Assembly (NCBI GenBank): GCA_049651845.1
Contig: JBASCW010000093.1
Span: forward strand, 1-17,361
DNA: 17,361 nucleotides
Origin: RBG-16-66-20 sp049651845
GTDB lineage: Bacteria; Pseudomonadota; Gammaproteobacteria; Burkholderiales; SG8-39
Reading direction: 5' to 3'
Each line of letters starts with the position of its first letter. The stretch's first letter is position 1. The notes below the pieces were generated by a model. The model saw only the letters and a list, made by a program, of their open reading frames with translations, had not been told where the DNA came from and did not search any database. Position numbers and translations under genes: made by a program. Shown one piece after another: positions 1 through 8,474 of this stretch.

Positions 1-1
1 C

Positions 2-370
2 GGCAACGCCGCGCTCGCGCGCGAGCTCATCGAGCGCAGCCTCGCCAGGGAGTGGAACGGCGCGCTCGCCGAGCTCTACGGCGAGCTGCCCAAGCTGGAG
101 CCCGCGCGCGTGCAGGAAGAGGCGCGCGCGCGCATCGAGCGCGCCGAGCGCTGGCTGCGCGAGCATCCGCAGGACGCGCAGCTGCTCGCCACGCTCGGGC
201 GCCTGTGCGTGGCCGCCGAGCTCTGGGGCAAGGCGCAGAACTACCTCGAGGCGAGCCTGTCGTTCGGCGCCTCGCGCGCCGCCGCACTCGAGCTCGCGCG
301 CCTCGCCGAGCGCGAGGGCCGCGCCGCCGAGGCGGCGAAGCACTTTCGCCGGGCAGGGGAATTGCCTTGA
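2..370 (+). CDS. hemY: HemY-like TPR protein, C-terminal part (5' end outside window)
   Basis: The reading frame is open from the left edge to a TGA at 368-370, giving about 122 codons with no start in view. The protein is Ala/Glu/Arg/Leu-rich and helical. It shows tetratricopeptide-like repeats such as AERWLREHPQDAQLLATLG and LWGKAQNYLEASLSFG. This pattern resembles the C-terminal TPR region of the proteobacterial HemY protein, normally an inner-membrane-anchored protein encoded at the end of a hemCDXY-type cluster. The N-terminal membrane segments would lie upstream and cannot be checked. Its exact role in haem synthesis is unsettled, and it is unrelated to the Bacillus protoporphyrinogen oxidase of the same name. 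Another TPR protein is possible, because TPRs diverge strongly. Confidence 0.72.
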   Translation, partial: GNAALARELIERSLAREWNGALAELYGELPKLEPARVQEEARARIERAERWLREHPQDAQLLATLGRLCVAAELWGKAQNYLEASLSFGASRAAALELARLAEREGRAAEAAKHFRRAGELP

Positions 371-402
371 ACGTTTCTTCAATTTTCTTGTTCTTCTATT
401 GA
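371..402. other. AT-rich, pyrimidine-rich spacer between hemY and the GST gene
   Basis: By direct count only 9 of 32 bases are G or C, in a window that is otherwise strongly GC-rich. The top strand is a T/C-rich tract. It follows a small possible hairpin (GGCA at 352-355, TGCC at 363-366) that overlaps the hemY stop. It could be a weak terminator, an unwinding element or a promoter for the downstream gene. No clear -35/-10 pair and no Shine-Dalgarno for the GST gene are visible. Confidence 0.4.
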
Positions 403-1065
403 ATGACGCCCATGTACCGACTCCACGGCTTCTGCCAATCCGGCAACACCTTCAAGGTCGCGTTCCTGCTGCGCGCGCTCGGAGCGCCGTTCGAGACCGT
501 GTTCGTCGACTTCATGCAGGGCAGGACGCGCGATGCGACCTGGCGCGAGAGCACCAACGAGATGGGCGAGGCGCCGGTGCTGGACGACGGCGCGCGGCGG
601 CTCACGCAGTCGGGCGTGATCCTCACGTACCTGGCGAGGAAGCACGGCCGCTTCGGCGGCGCGACGCCGGACGAGGAGCTGGAAGTGCTGCGCTGGATCC
701 TCTTCGACAACCACAAGTTCACGAGCTACTTCGCCACCTACCGCTTCCTGCTCGCGTTCGGGCCCGCGCAGCCCGACCCGGCGGTGCTCGCATTCCTGAA
801 GACGCGCATTGACGGCGCCTACGGCATCGCAGACAAGCACCTCGCCGCGCGCGAGTACCTCGTCGGCGCGGCGCCCACCATCGCCGACTTCTCGCTGAGC
901 GGCTATCTGTTCTATCCGGTCGAGGAGAGCGGCTACGACATCGAAGCGCGCTTCCCGGCGATCGCCGCCTGGCGCCGGCGCCTCCAGGCGATCCCGGGCT
1001 GGGCCGATCCCTACGAGGTGCTGCCCGGCGAGCGCATCGCACCGAAGTGGGTGGCGGCGACCTAG
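403..1065 (+). CDS. Glutathione S-transferase family protein
   Basis: A cytosolic GST-fold protein of 220 residues, the normal length for the family, predicted to bind glutathione for conjugation or reduction of electrophiles. The N-terminal thioredoxin-like domain (about residues 4-83) has an SGN segment near residue 13 at the usual activating position. It also has a GEAPVL motif carrying the cis-proline and a TQSGVILTYLA segment matching the glutathione gamma-glutamyl contact. The all-helical C-terminal domain (about 90-200) contains PTIADFSLSGY, the typical N-capping box. Two starts are possible, ATG 403 and ATG 412 (MYRLHGF). Neither has a clear ribosome binding site, and the later one gives the usual short N-terminus. 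The TAG stop shares a CTAG with the stop of the convergent hemF gene. The subclass and substrate cannot be told from sequence alone. Confidence 0.88.
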   Translation: MTPMYRLHGFCQSGNTFKVAFLLRALGAPFETVFVDFMQGRTRDATWRESTNEMGEAPVLDDGARRLTQSGVILTYLARKHGRFGGATPDEELEVLRWILFDNHKFTSYFATYRFLLAFGPAQPDPAVLAFLKTRIDGAYGIADKHLAAREYLVGAAPTIADFSLSGYLFYPVEESGYDIEARFPAIAAWRRRLQAIPGWADPYEVLPGERIAPKWVAAT

Positions 1066-1943
1066 GCCCAGTCCCTGGGCTTGAGGAAATCGGTGTAGAG
1101 CTTCGCTTCGGGCGAGCCCGGCGCGGGCTGCCAGTCGTAGCGCCAGGTGACCGCCGGCGGCAGCGACATCAGGATCGACTCGGTGCGTCCGCCCGATTGC
1201 AGGCCGAACAGGGTGCCGCGGTCGTAGACCAGGTTGAACTCGACGTAGCGGCCGCGCCGGTAGCACTGGAAGTCGCGCTCGGCTGCGCCCCAGGGGTGGT
1301 CGCGGCGCTTCTCCAGGATCGGGCCGTAGGCGGTGATGAAGTGGTCGCCCACGGAGCGTACCAGCGCGAACGCGGTGTCGAAATCGGGCTCGGCGAGGTC
1401 ATCGAAGAAGATGCCGCCCACGCCGCGCGGCTCGTTGCGGTGCTTGAGGAAGAAGTACTCGTCGCACCACTTCTTGTAGCGCGGGTAGCGCTCCGGCCCG
1501 AAGGGCTCGAGCGCGCGCTTGCAGGCGAGGTGGAAGTGCTTCGCGTCCTCCTCGAAGCCGTAGTAGGGCGTGAGGTCCATGCCGCCGCCGAACCACCAGA
1601 CGTCGCCCGCCGCGAAGCAGCGCAGGTTCATGTGCACGGTCGGGCAGTACGGGTTGCGCGGGTGCAGCACCAGCGACACGCCCATCGCCTCGAAGCGCCG
1701 GCCCGCGAGCTGCGGGCGGCTCGCCGAGGCCGAGGGCGGCAGCTTGTCGCCCGAGACGTGCGAGAAGCCGACGCCGCCGCGCTCGAAGAGCTTGCCCTCC
1801 TCGAGGATGCAGGTCTTGCCGCCGCCGCCCTCGGCGCGCGTCCATGCGTCGGCCGAGAACGCTTTGCCGTCGAGCGCCTCGAGCGACGAGACGATGCGCG
1901 CCTGCAGCGCGGTCAGGTACTCGCGGACGGGACGTGTATCCAG
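1062..1943 (-). CDS. hemF: Oxygen-dependent coproporphyrinogen III oxidase, probable CTG start
   Basis: HemF converts coproporphyrinogen III to protoporphyrinogen IX using O2, in the cytosol. The frame shows the family signatures FSHV, AMGVSLVLHPRNPY, VWWFGGGMDLTPYYGFEEDA, YPRYKKWCDEYFFLKHRNE, RRGRYVEFNLVYDRGTLFGLQSGGRTESI and a terminal PRDWA. Numbered from the proposed start, the four conserved histidines are H94, H104, H138 and H168, and the length is 293 residues (E. coli 299). The first ATG in frame (position 1685, residue 87) would remove the conserved N-terminus including EYLTALQARI and EGGGGK. No ATG, GTG or TTG lies between it and the in-frame stop at 1956-1958. The CTG at 1943-1941 is preceded by AAGAAGG with a 6-base spacer and starts one base after the purD stop. 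I infer CTG initiation coupled to purD. A sequencing error or strain-specific lesion is the alternative. Last gene of the dusB block. Confidence 0.92.
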   Translation of the reverse strand: MDTRPVREYLTALQARIVSSLEALDGKAFSADAWTRAEGGGGKTCILEEGKLFERGGVGFSHVSGDKLPPSASASRPQLAGRRFEAMGVSLVLHPRNPYCPTVHMNLRCFAAGDVWWFGGGMDLTPYYGFEEDAKHFHLACKRALEPFGPERYPRYKKWCDEYFFLKHRNEPRGVGGIFFDDLAEPDFDTAFALVRSVGDHFITAYGPILEKRRDHPWGAAERDFQCYRRGRYVEFNLVYDRGTLFGLQSGGRTESILMSLPPAVTWRYDWQPAPGSPEAKLYTDFLKPRDWA

Positions 1944-1944
1944 G

Positions 1945-3216
<1,272 letters not shown>

Positions 3217-3217
3217 T

Positions 3218-4774
3218 TCAATGCCTGAAATGCCGGATGCCGGTGAAGACCATGGCGATGCCGCGCTCGTCGGCCGCGGCGATCACCTCGTCGTCGCGCA
3301 CGCTGCCGCCGGGCTGGATCACCGCCACCGCGCCCGCGTCGACCACTGCGTCGAGGCCGTCGCGGAACGGGAAGAAAGCGTCGGAGGCGACCACCGAGCC
3401 CGCGATCTCGAGGCCGGCGTTTTGCGCCTTGATCGCGGCGATGCGCGCGCTGTCGATGCGGCTCATCTGCCCCGCGCCCACGCCGACCGTGGCGCCGCCG
3501 CGGCAGAACACGATGGCGTTCGACTTGACGAATTTGGCGACCTTCCAGGCGAACAGCAGGTCCGCCCATTGCGATTCCGAGGGTCGTCGCTTCGTCTTTA
3601 CCTTCAAGTCCTTTCGCTCTACAGCCTTGACGTCGGAGCCCTGCACCAGCAGGCCGCCGCCGACGCGCTTGTAGTCGTGCGCCTGCGCCTCGTGCGCGAG
3701 CGGCACTTCGAGCACGCGCAGGTTCTGCTTGCCGGCGAACACCTCGCGCGCCGCCGGCTCGACGCGCGGCGCGATGATCACCTCGGCGAACTGCTTGCCG
3801 ATCTCCTCGGCCGCGGCGCGATCGAGCGCGCGGTTGAACGCGATGATGCCGCCGAAAGCCGAGGTCGGGTCGGTGGCGAAGGCCTTGCGGTAGGCGGCCA
3901 GAGAGCCGTCCGCGATCGCCACGCCGCATGGGTTGGCATGCTTGACGATCACGCAGGCGGGCTCGGCGAAGCTCTTCACGCATTCCCAGGCGGTGTCGGC
4001 GTCGGCGATGTTGTTGTACGAGAGCTCCTTGCCCTGCAGCACGGAGAACGCGGCGATGCTACCGGGCACCGGGCTGCGGTCGCGGTAGAACGCGGCCACC
4101 TGGTGCGGGTTCTCGCCGTAGCGCATCTCCTGGCGCTTGATGAGCTGCAGGTTGAGCACGTCGGGGAACGCGCGGCGCACGCGGTCCTCGTCCAGCGACG
4201 TCAGGTAGTTGGCGATCGCGCCGTCGTAGCCCGCGGTGTGGGCGAACACCTTCTTCGCGAGCGTGAAGCGCGCGGCCTCGCCGACGCCGCCGGTCGCGCG
4301 GATCTCCGCGAGCACGCCCGCGTAGTCGGCCGGATCGACCAGCACCGCCACGCCGGCGTGGTTCTTCGCCGCCGCGCGCAGCATCGCCGGCCCGCCGACG
4401 TCGATGTTCTCGATGGCGTTCTCGAGCGTGCAGTCCGGGTCGGCCACGGTGGCCTCGAACGGATAGAGGTTGACGACGATGAGGTCGATCGGCGCGATGC
4501 CCGCCTTTTCGATCTGCGCCAGGTGCTCGCGGGAGTCGCGCCGCGCGAGGATGCCGCCGTGGATCTTCGGGTGCAGCGTCTTGACGCGCCCATCGAGCAT
4601 CTCCGGGAAGCCGGTGTGCGCGGACACCTCGGTGACGGGCACGCCTTCCTTCTCGAGCAGCCTGGCGGTGCCGCCGGTGGACAGCAGCTGCACGCCGAGC
4701 GCCGCGAGGGCGCGCGCGAACTCGACCACGCCCGTCTTGTCGGAGACGCTGATCAGCGCCCGCCTGACGTTCAT
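3218..4774 (-). CDS. purH: Bifunctional AICAR formyltransferase / IMP cyclohydrolase
   Basis: PurH performs the last two steps to IMP: formylation of AICAR with 10-formyltetrahydrofolate, then ring closure. The 518-residue length is normal. The N-terminal MGS-like cyclohydrolase domain (about 1-195) has ALISVSDKTG, LLSTGGTARLL, GRVKTLHPKIHGGIL and ENIDVGGPAMLRAAAKNH. The C-terminal transformylase domain starts near MRYGENPHQ (217-225). It contains the catalytic VKHANPCG segment (K278, H279), SAFGGIIAFNR, SNAIVF and GAGQMSRIDSA, ending in VFTGIRHFRH. The ATG at 4772-4774 lies 10 bases after the fis stop, with a GAAG about 8 bases upstream. It is translated in line with purD, its pathway partner. 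The fis-purH proximity is familiar in betaproteobacteria. Confidence 0.97.
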   Translation of the reverse strand: MNVRRALISVSDKTGVVEFARALAALGVQLLSTGGTARLLEKEGVPVTEVSAHTGFPEMLDGRVKTLHPKIHGGILARRDSREHLAQIEKAGIAPIDLIVVNLYPFEATVADPDCTLENAIENIDVGGPAMLRAAAKNHAGVAVLVDPADYAGVLAEIRATGGVGEAARFTLAKKVFAHTAGYDGAIANYLTSLDEDRVRRAFPDVLNLQLIKRQEMRYGENPHQVAAFYRDRSPVPGSIAAFSVLQGKELSYNNIADADTAWECVKSFAEPACVIVKHANPCGVAIADGSLAAYRKAFATDPTSAFGGIIAFNRALDRAAAEEIGKQFAEVIIAPRVEPAAREVFAGKQNLRVLEVPLAHEAQAHDYKRVGGGLLVQGSDVKAVERKDLKVKTKRRPSESQWADLLFAWKVAKFVKSNAIVFCRGGATVGVGAGQMSRIDSARIAAIKAQNAGLEIAGSVVASDAFFPFRDGLDAVVDAGAVAVIQPGGSVRDDEVIAAADERGIAMVFTGIRHFRH

Positions 4775-4784
4775 CCTGCGATCT

Positions 4785-5024
4785 TCACGCTTTGATCCGC
4801 AGCTGCTGGATTTTCTTGCGCAGGGTGTTGCGGTCGATGCCGAGCATGGCCGCGGCGGCGCTCTGGTTGCCCTCGGCCTTGCCGAGCACCGTCTCGATGA
4901 GCGGCCGCTCGATGTTCCTGAGCACCATGTCGTAGATCGCCGTCGGCTTCTCGCCGTCCATGTCGCGGAAGTAGCGCTCCAGGGAGCGCTTCACCGCATC
5001 GGCGAGTTCCGTATTCCTGCTCAT
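4785..5024 (-). CDS. fis: Fis family nucleoid-associated DNA-binding protein
   Basis: A 79-residue protein with the C-terminal Fis helix-turn-helix: RPLIETVLGKAEGNQSAAA followed by AMLGIDRNTLRKKIQQLRI. It likely bends DNA and modulates transcription of rRNA and growth-rate genes as a dimer. E. coli Fis is 98 residues. This protein has a shorter N-terminus, so the beta-hairpin arm needed there for recombinase stimulation is reduced or missing, which is usual for betaproteobacterial homologues. The ATG at 5022-5024 overlaps the dusB TGA in ATGA, so translation is coupled to dusB as in the classical dusB-fis operon. An isolated HTH of another NtrC-type regulator is unlikely, because no AAA+ domain is present and the gene context fits Fis. 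Confidence 0.92.
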   Translation of the reverse strand: MSRNTELADAVKRSLERYFRDMDGEKPTAIYDMVLRNIERPLIETVLGKAEGNQSAAAAMLGIDRNTLRKKIQQLRIKA

Positions 5025-5998
5025 GCCAATCCGTCGAAGAAACGCCCGACCGCGGCGAGCTGCTCCGCGGCGGAGACGATCAGCACGGCCTCGCGCCGGA
5101 ACGCTTCGCCTCCCGGAAATCGCCTCACATACCAGCCTATATGTTTGCGCGCGACGTGGACGCCGAGCGCTTCGCCGTAGAGCGCGTACAGGCCCTCGAG
5201 ATGCTCGAGCACGACCGCGCGCATGTCGGCGGGCGGGGGCGGCGCGATCGCCTTGCCGTCATTCAGATAGGACAGGATTTCCCGGAACAGCCAGGGGCGG
5301 CCGTGCGCCGCGCGGCCGATCATCACGCCGTCGGCGCGCGTGTAGTCGAGCACGCGCCTGGCCTCTTCAGGCGTGGCGATGTCGCCGTTGGCGATCACCG
5401 GGATGCGCACGCCGGCCTTGACCTCGGCGACGGTGTCGAATTCGGCCTGGCCGCGGAAGCCGCAGGCGCGCGTGCGGCCGTGCACCGCGAGCAGGCGCAC
5501 GCCGGCGCTCTCGGCGATGCGCGCGATGCGCAGCGCGTTGCGCCGCGCCGGGTCGGGGCCGGTGCGGATCTTGAGCGTCACCGGCAGGTCGACCGCGGCC
5601 ACCACCGCCTCGAGGATGCGCGCCACGTGCGCCTCGTCCGAGAGCAGCGCCGAGCCCGCGGCGACGTTGCAGACCTTCTTCGCCGGGCAGCCCATGTTGA
5701 TGTCGACGATCTGCGCGCCCTCGTCGGCGTTGAAGCGCGCCGCATCGGCCATCATCTGTGGATCGGCGCCCACGATCTGCACCGAAACAGGGCCGGCTGC
5801 GCCGTGCATCTCGCCATCATGCGTGCGGCGCAGGCGCGACTTGCGCGTGCCGCGCAGCTCGGGCCGCGCCGAGACCATCTCGGAGACCGCCAGGCCCGCG
5901 CCGAAGCGGCGGCAGAGCGCGCGAAAGGGCCGGTCGGTGACGCCCGCCATCGGGGCGACGAACAGACCGTTGCGCAGCACGTGCGCGCCGAGTTGCAT
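5021..5998 (-). CDS. dusB: tRNA-dihydrouridine synthase B
   Basis: An FMN-dependent flavoenzyme that reduces specific uridines in the tRNA D-loop to dihydrouridine. The 325-residue product begins with an LFVAPMAGVTDRPFR TIM-barrel entry motif, then VQIVGADPQMMADAA. The active-site signature IVDINMGCPAKKV follows, with C104 as the likely catalytic acid. Also present are TLKIRTG, LLAVHGRTR (FMN contacts), PVIANGDI and ADGVMIGRAAHGRPWLF. The C-terminal helical domain contains ARKHIGWYVRRFPGG. Adjacency to fis favours DusB over DusA or DusC. The start at 5998 is supported by AGGA five bases upstream. It is the first gene of a putative operon dusB-fis-purH-purD-hemF. Confidence 0.96.
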   Translation of the reverse strand: MQLGAHVLRNGLFVAPMAGVTDRPFRALCRRFGAGLAVSEMVSARPELRGTRKSRLRRTHDGEMHGAAGPVSVQIVGADPQMMADAARFNADEGAQIVDINMGCPAKKVCNVAAGSALLSDEAHVARILEAVVAAVDLPVTLKIRTGPDPARRNALRIARIAESAGVRLLAVHGRTRACGFRGQAEFDTVAEVKAGVRIPVIANGDIATPEEARRVLDYTRADGVMIGRAAHGRPWLFREILSYLNDGKAIAPPPPADMRAVVLEHLEGLYALYGEALGVHVARKHIGWYVRRFPGGEAFRREAVLIVSAAEQLAAVGRFFDGLA

Positions 5999-6035
5999 CC
6001 GGTTCCTGATCGTGAATGCGGTGCGAGGGGTGCGG

Positions 6036-6064
6036 ATTCTAGCGCGTTCCGTCGCCGAAAAACA
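6036..6064 (-). promoter_or_regulatory. Putative promoter of the dusB-fis-purH-purD-hemF block
   Basis: On the minus strand TAGAAT (6041-6036) is a good -10 hexamer lying 37 bases before the dusB ATG. A hexamer 17 bases upstream reads TGTTTT (6064-6059), a poor -35, so activator help or a weak promoter is likely. The -35 position falls on the T-run of the preceding terminator-like hairpin. Confidence 0.45.
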
Positions 6065-6102
6065 TCGGGCCTGTTGCGTTTTTCAAACACGCGGTCGGCC
6101 CG
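6058..6102 (-). terminator. Possible rho-independent terminator after ubiH
   Basis: On the minus strand, downstream of the ubiH stop, CGGGCC (6102-6097) pairs perfectly with GGCCCG (6071-6066). Nested inside are GCGT (92-89 of the 6000s) and ACGC (79-76) arms. After a three-base gap comes a run of five T (6062-6058). The two-part stem plus U-tract would end the amgK-murU-pepP-ubiH transcript just before the dusB promoter. The outer loop is interrupted and the T-run is short, so efficiency is uncertain. Confidence 0.5.
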
Positions 6103-6109
6103 CGGCGAT

Positions 6110-7165
6110 TCATGGCAGCGCGGATGCGCCGAAGATCATGCGGCGCGCGAAAAAACGCCGCGCCGGCAGGCAAATGTCCAGCGCGGTTAAACCAATTCCT
6201 CGCATCAGGCCGGCGACCGGGTCGGCGCCGAGGAACGCGCCGGCGAGAAAATCCGTGACGCGCACCGTCGCGGCCGCGTCGAGCCGGCGCAGCGCCGCAA
6301 AGCGCTGCAGCACGCTCGCCGCGCCCGGGTCCACGGCGTCATGCAAGACCTGCGCCAGATCCCAGGCGTCGCGCAGGCCGAGGTTCAGGCCCTGTCCCGC
6401 GACCGGGTGCAGCGTCTGCGCGGCATTGCCGATGAACGCGGCGCGCTCGCCGATGCGCGAGCGGCGCACGCGCAGCGCAAGGGGCACGCGGCTGCGCGCG
6501 TCCGCAGCGACGAACTCCCCTGCGCGACGGCCCATCGCCCGCGCGAGCGCCTCCAGGAACGCCGCTTCGGGCGCCTCGCACAGAGCCTGCGCGCGCTCGG
6601 GCGACATGCCCCAGACCGCACAGAGCTGCCCGCCGAGCGGCAGCAGCGCGAGCGGTCCTTCGGCGGTGAAGCGCTCCCAGGCGGCGCCGGCTGCCGCGGG
6701 GCGCGTGGTCACCCGCGCCACCACCGCCTGCTGGCGATAGTCCTTCTCCATCGCTTCGCTCGCGACGCCCTCGGCATGGACCGTGAGCGCGCACTCGCCC
6801 TGTGCATCGGCCACGCGGATGCCGGCCTCGGCTACGCGCCGCAGCAGGACGTCCATCAGGTCGCGGTAGTCGATGACGTAGCCGAGCGCCGGCACGCCGG
6901 CGTCGGCCGCGCGCAGCTCGGTGCGCCCGAAGCCGCCCTGCTGCGAGACGTGGATGCGCTCGATCGGGCTCGGCGCGAGCGCCTGCCAGGCGCCGGCGCG
7001 CTCGAGGATCAGGCGGCTGGCATGCGACAGCGCGATGGGACGCAGCGTGGCCGGTAGCGCCCGTGTCCGTTCGATCAATGCGATGTCTTGCCGATGGTGG
7101 TGCAGGAGCAATGCGAGAACGCAGCCCACCGGCCCGGCGCCGAGGATCGCGATCTCAGCCGGCAT
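6110..7165 (-). CDS. ubiH: UbiH/UbiF/COQ6-family FAD-dependent hydroxylase (short form)
   Basis: Probably an FAD- and O2-dependent monooxygenase of ubiquinone ring hydroxylation, peripheral to the inner membrane. The Rossmann motif GAGPVG lies at residues 9-14, ALSHASRLILE at 45-55, and the second FAD motif FIGNAAQTLHPVAGQGLNLG at 244-263. The latter is diagnostic for the UbiH group. The central motif reads HAEG (130-133) where E. coli UbiH has ADG. As I recall, betaproteobacterial relatives also have HAEG. Only about 18 residues separate the helix ending in VAEAGIRV from HAEG. Family members usually have some 20-25 more, so part of the beta-sheet appears deleted and the protein is 351 rather than about 390 residues. 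The ATG at 7163-7165 overlaps the pepP end by 11 bases, as expected for a pepP-ubiH operon. Which ring position it hydroxylates is uncertain. Confidence 0.85.
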   Translation of the reverse strand: MPAEIAILGAGPVGCVLALLLHHHRQDIALIERTRALPATLRPIALSHASRLILERAGAWQALAPSPIERIHVSQQGGFGRTELRAADAGVPALGYVIDYRDLMDVLLRRVAEAGIRVADAQGECALTVHAEGVASEAMEKDYRQQAVVARVTTRPAAAGAAWERFTAEGPLALLPLGGQLCAVWGMSPERAQALCEAPEAAFLEALARAMGRRAGEFVAADARSRVPLALRVRRSRIGERAAFIGNAAQTLHPVAGQGLNLGLRDAWDLAQVLHDAVDPGAASVLQRFAALRRLDAAATVRVTDFLAGAFLGADPVAGLMRGIGLTALDICLPARRFFARRMIFGASALP

Positions 7166-8474
7166 CGCGCTTCAGCGCCTCGATGTCGGCGATGCTCTTG
7201 GGCGTGGCCGCGGTGATCAGCTCGCAGCCGTTGCCGGTCACGAGCGCGTCGTCCTCGATGCGCACGCCGATGCCGTGCAGCGCCTTCGGCACGTCGTCCT
7301 CGGCGCGGATGTAGAGGCCGGGCTCGACGGTGAGCACCATGCCCGCGGCGAACTTGCGCCACTGGCCGGCGCGCTTGTAGTCGCCTGCGTCGTGCACGTC
7401 CAGGCCCAGCCAGTGCCCGGTGCGGTGCATATAGAAGCGCTTGTAGGTCTCCTTCTCGAGCACTTCGTCGAGCGGGCCCGCGACCAGCTTCAGGTCGAGC
7501 ATGCCCTGCGCGAGCACGCGCACCGCGGCATCGTGCGGCTCGTTCCAGCCGTTGCCGGCGCGCACCTTGCCGACCGCCGCGGCCTGGGCCGCGAGCACGA
7601 TCTCGTAGACGTCGCGCTGCGCGGCGGAGTAGCGCGCGCCGACCGGGAAGGTGCGCGTGATGTCCGAGGCGTAGCCCGCGAGCTCGCAGCCCGCGTCGAT
7701 CAGCACCAGCTCGCCGTCGCGCAGCACGTCCTCGTTCGACACGTAGTGCAGCACGCAGGCGTTCGCGCCACCCGCGACGATCGGCCAGTAGGCGGGGAAC
7801 TGCGCGCCGCTGGAGCGGAATTCGTGCAGCAGCTCCGCCTCGAGCTCGTACTCGAAGCGCCCCGGGCGCGCCGCGCGCATCGCGCGCTGGTGCGCCGCCG
7901 CCGAGATCGCCGCCGCGCGGCGCATCACGCCGAGCTCGTGCGCGTCCTTGACGAGGCGCATCTCGTCGACGAGCGCGCGCACGTCCTGCACGCGCTCGGG
8001 CGCGGCGACGCCGGCGCGCGCCTGCGCGCGCACCGCGTTCAGCCAGCCCATCGCGCGCAGGTCCCAGCCCGATTCGGCGCCGAGCGGGGTGTACAGCGCC
8101 GGCTGGTCGGCGAGCAGCTTCGTGAGGTGCGCGTCGAGCTCGCCCACGGGGTAGGCCTCGTCGAAGCCGAAGCGCTCCTGCGCGCCGCCCGGCCCGAAGC
8201 GGAAGCCGTCCCAGGTCTCGCGCTCGACGTTCTTCTCGCGGCAGAACAGCAGGCTCTTGGGCTGCGCGCCCGCGACCAGCACCAGCACCGCCTCGGGCTC
8301 CGGGAAGCCGGTCAGGTAGTAGAAATGGCTGTCGTAGCGGTACGGATAGTGCGTGTCGCGGTTGCGGATGCGCTCGGGCGCGGTCGGGATCACCGCGACG
8401 CCGCCCTGCATCGCCTGCGCGAGCCGCGCGCGCCGCGCGCCGTGGAGCGCGGGGTCGAGGTCGTTCGCCTTCAT
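7155..8474 (-). CDS. pepP: Xaa-Pro aminopeptidase (aminopeptidase P)
   Basis: A cytosolic M24B metallopeptidase that removes N-terminal residues preceding proline. The 439-residue length matches E. coli PepP (about 440). The N-terminal domain (1-170) has RDTHYPYRYDSHFYYLTGF. The C-terminal pita-bread domain has all five dimetal ligands in order: D260 (LIDAG), D271 (SDITRTFP), H354 (RTGHWLGLDVHD), E384 (VEPGLY) and E407 (GVRIEDD). The frame stays open upstream to 9440, but that extension is antisense-like, shadows murU and amgK, and lacks homology. The ATG at 8472-8474 begins the conserved protein and overlaps the murU TGA as ATGA. Its stop lies inside the start of ubiH. The pepP-ubiH pairing is widespread in proteobacteria. 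Confidence 0.97.
   Translation of the reverse strand: MKANDLDPALHGARRARLAQAMQGGVAVIPTAPERIRNRDTHYPYRYDSHFYYLTGFPEPEAVLVLVAGAQPKSLLFCREKNVERETWDGFRFGPGGAQERFGFDEAYPVGELDAHLTKLLADQPALYTPLGAESGWDLRAMGWLNAVRAQARAGVAAPERVQDVRALVDEMRLVKDAHELGVMRRAAAISAAAHQRAMRAARPGRFEYELEAELLHEFRSSGAQFPAYWPIVAGGANACVLHYVSNEDVLRDGELVLIDAGCELAGYASDITRTFPVGARYSAAQRDVYEIVLAAQAAAVGKVRAGNGWNEPHDAAVRVLAQGMLDLKLVAGPLDEVLEKETYKRFYMHRTGHWLGLDVHDAGDYKRAGQWRKFAAGMVLTVEPGLYIRAEDDVPKALHGIGVRIEDDALVTGNGCELITAATPKSIADIEALKRDAG

Noticed and set aside
1062..1685. hemF as a truncated 207-residue gene or pseudogene
   Set aside because: The frame continues upstream with conserved HemF sequence to a good ribosome binding site and CTG, so a non-standard start explains it better than decay.
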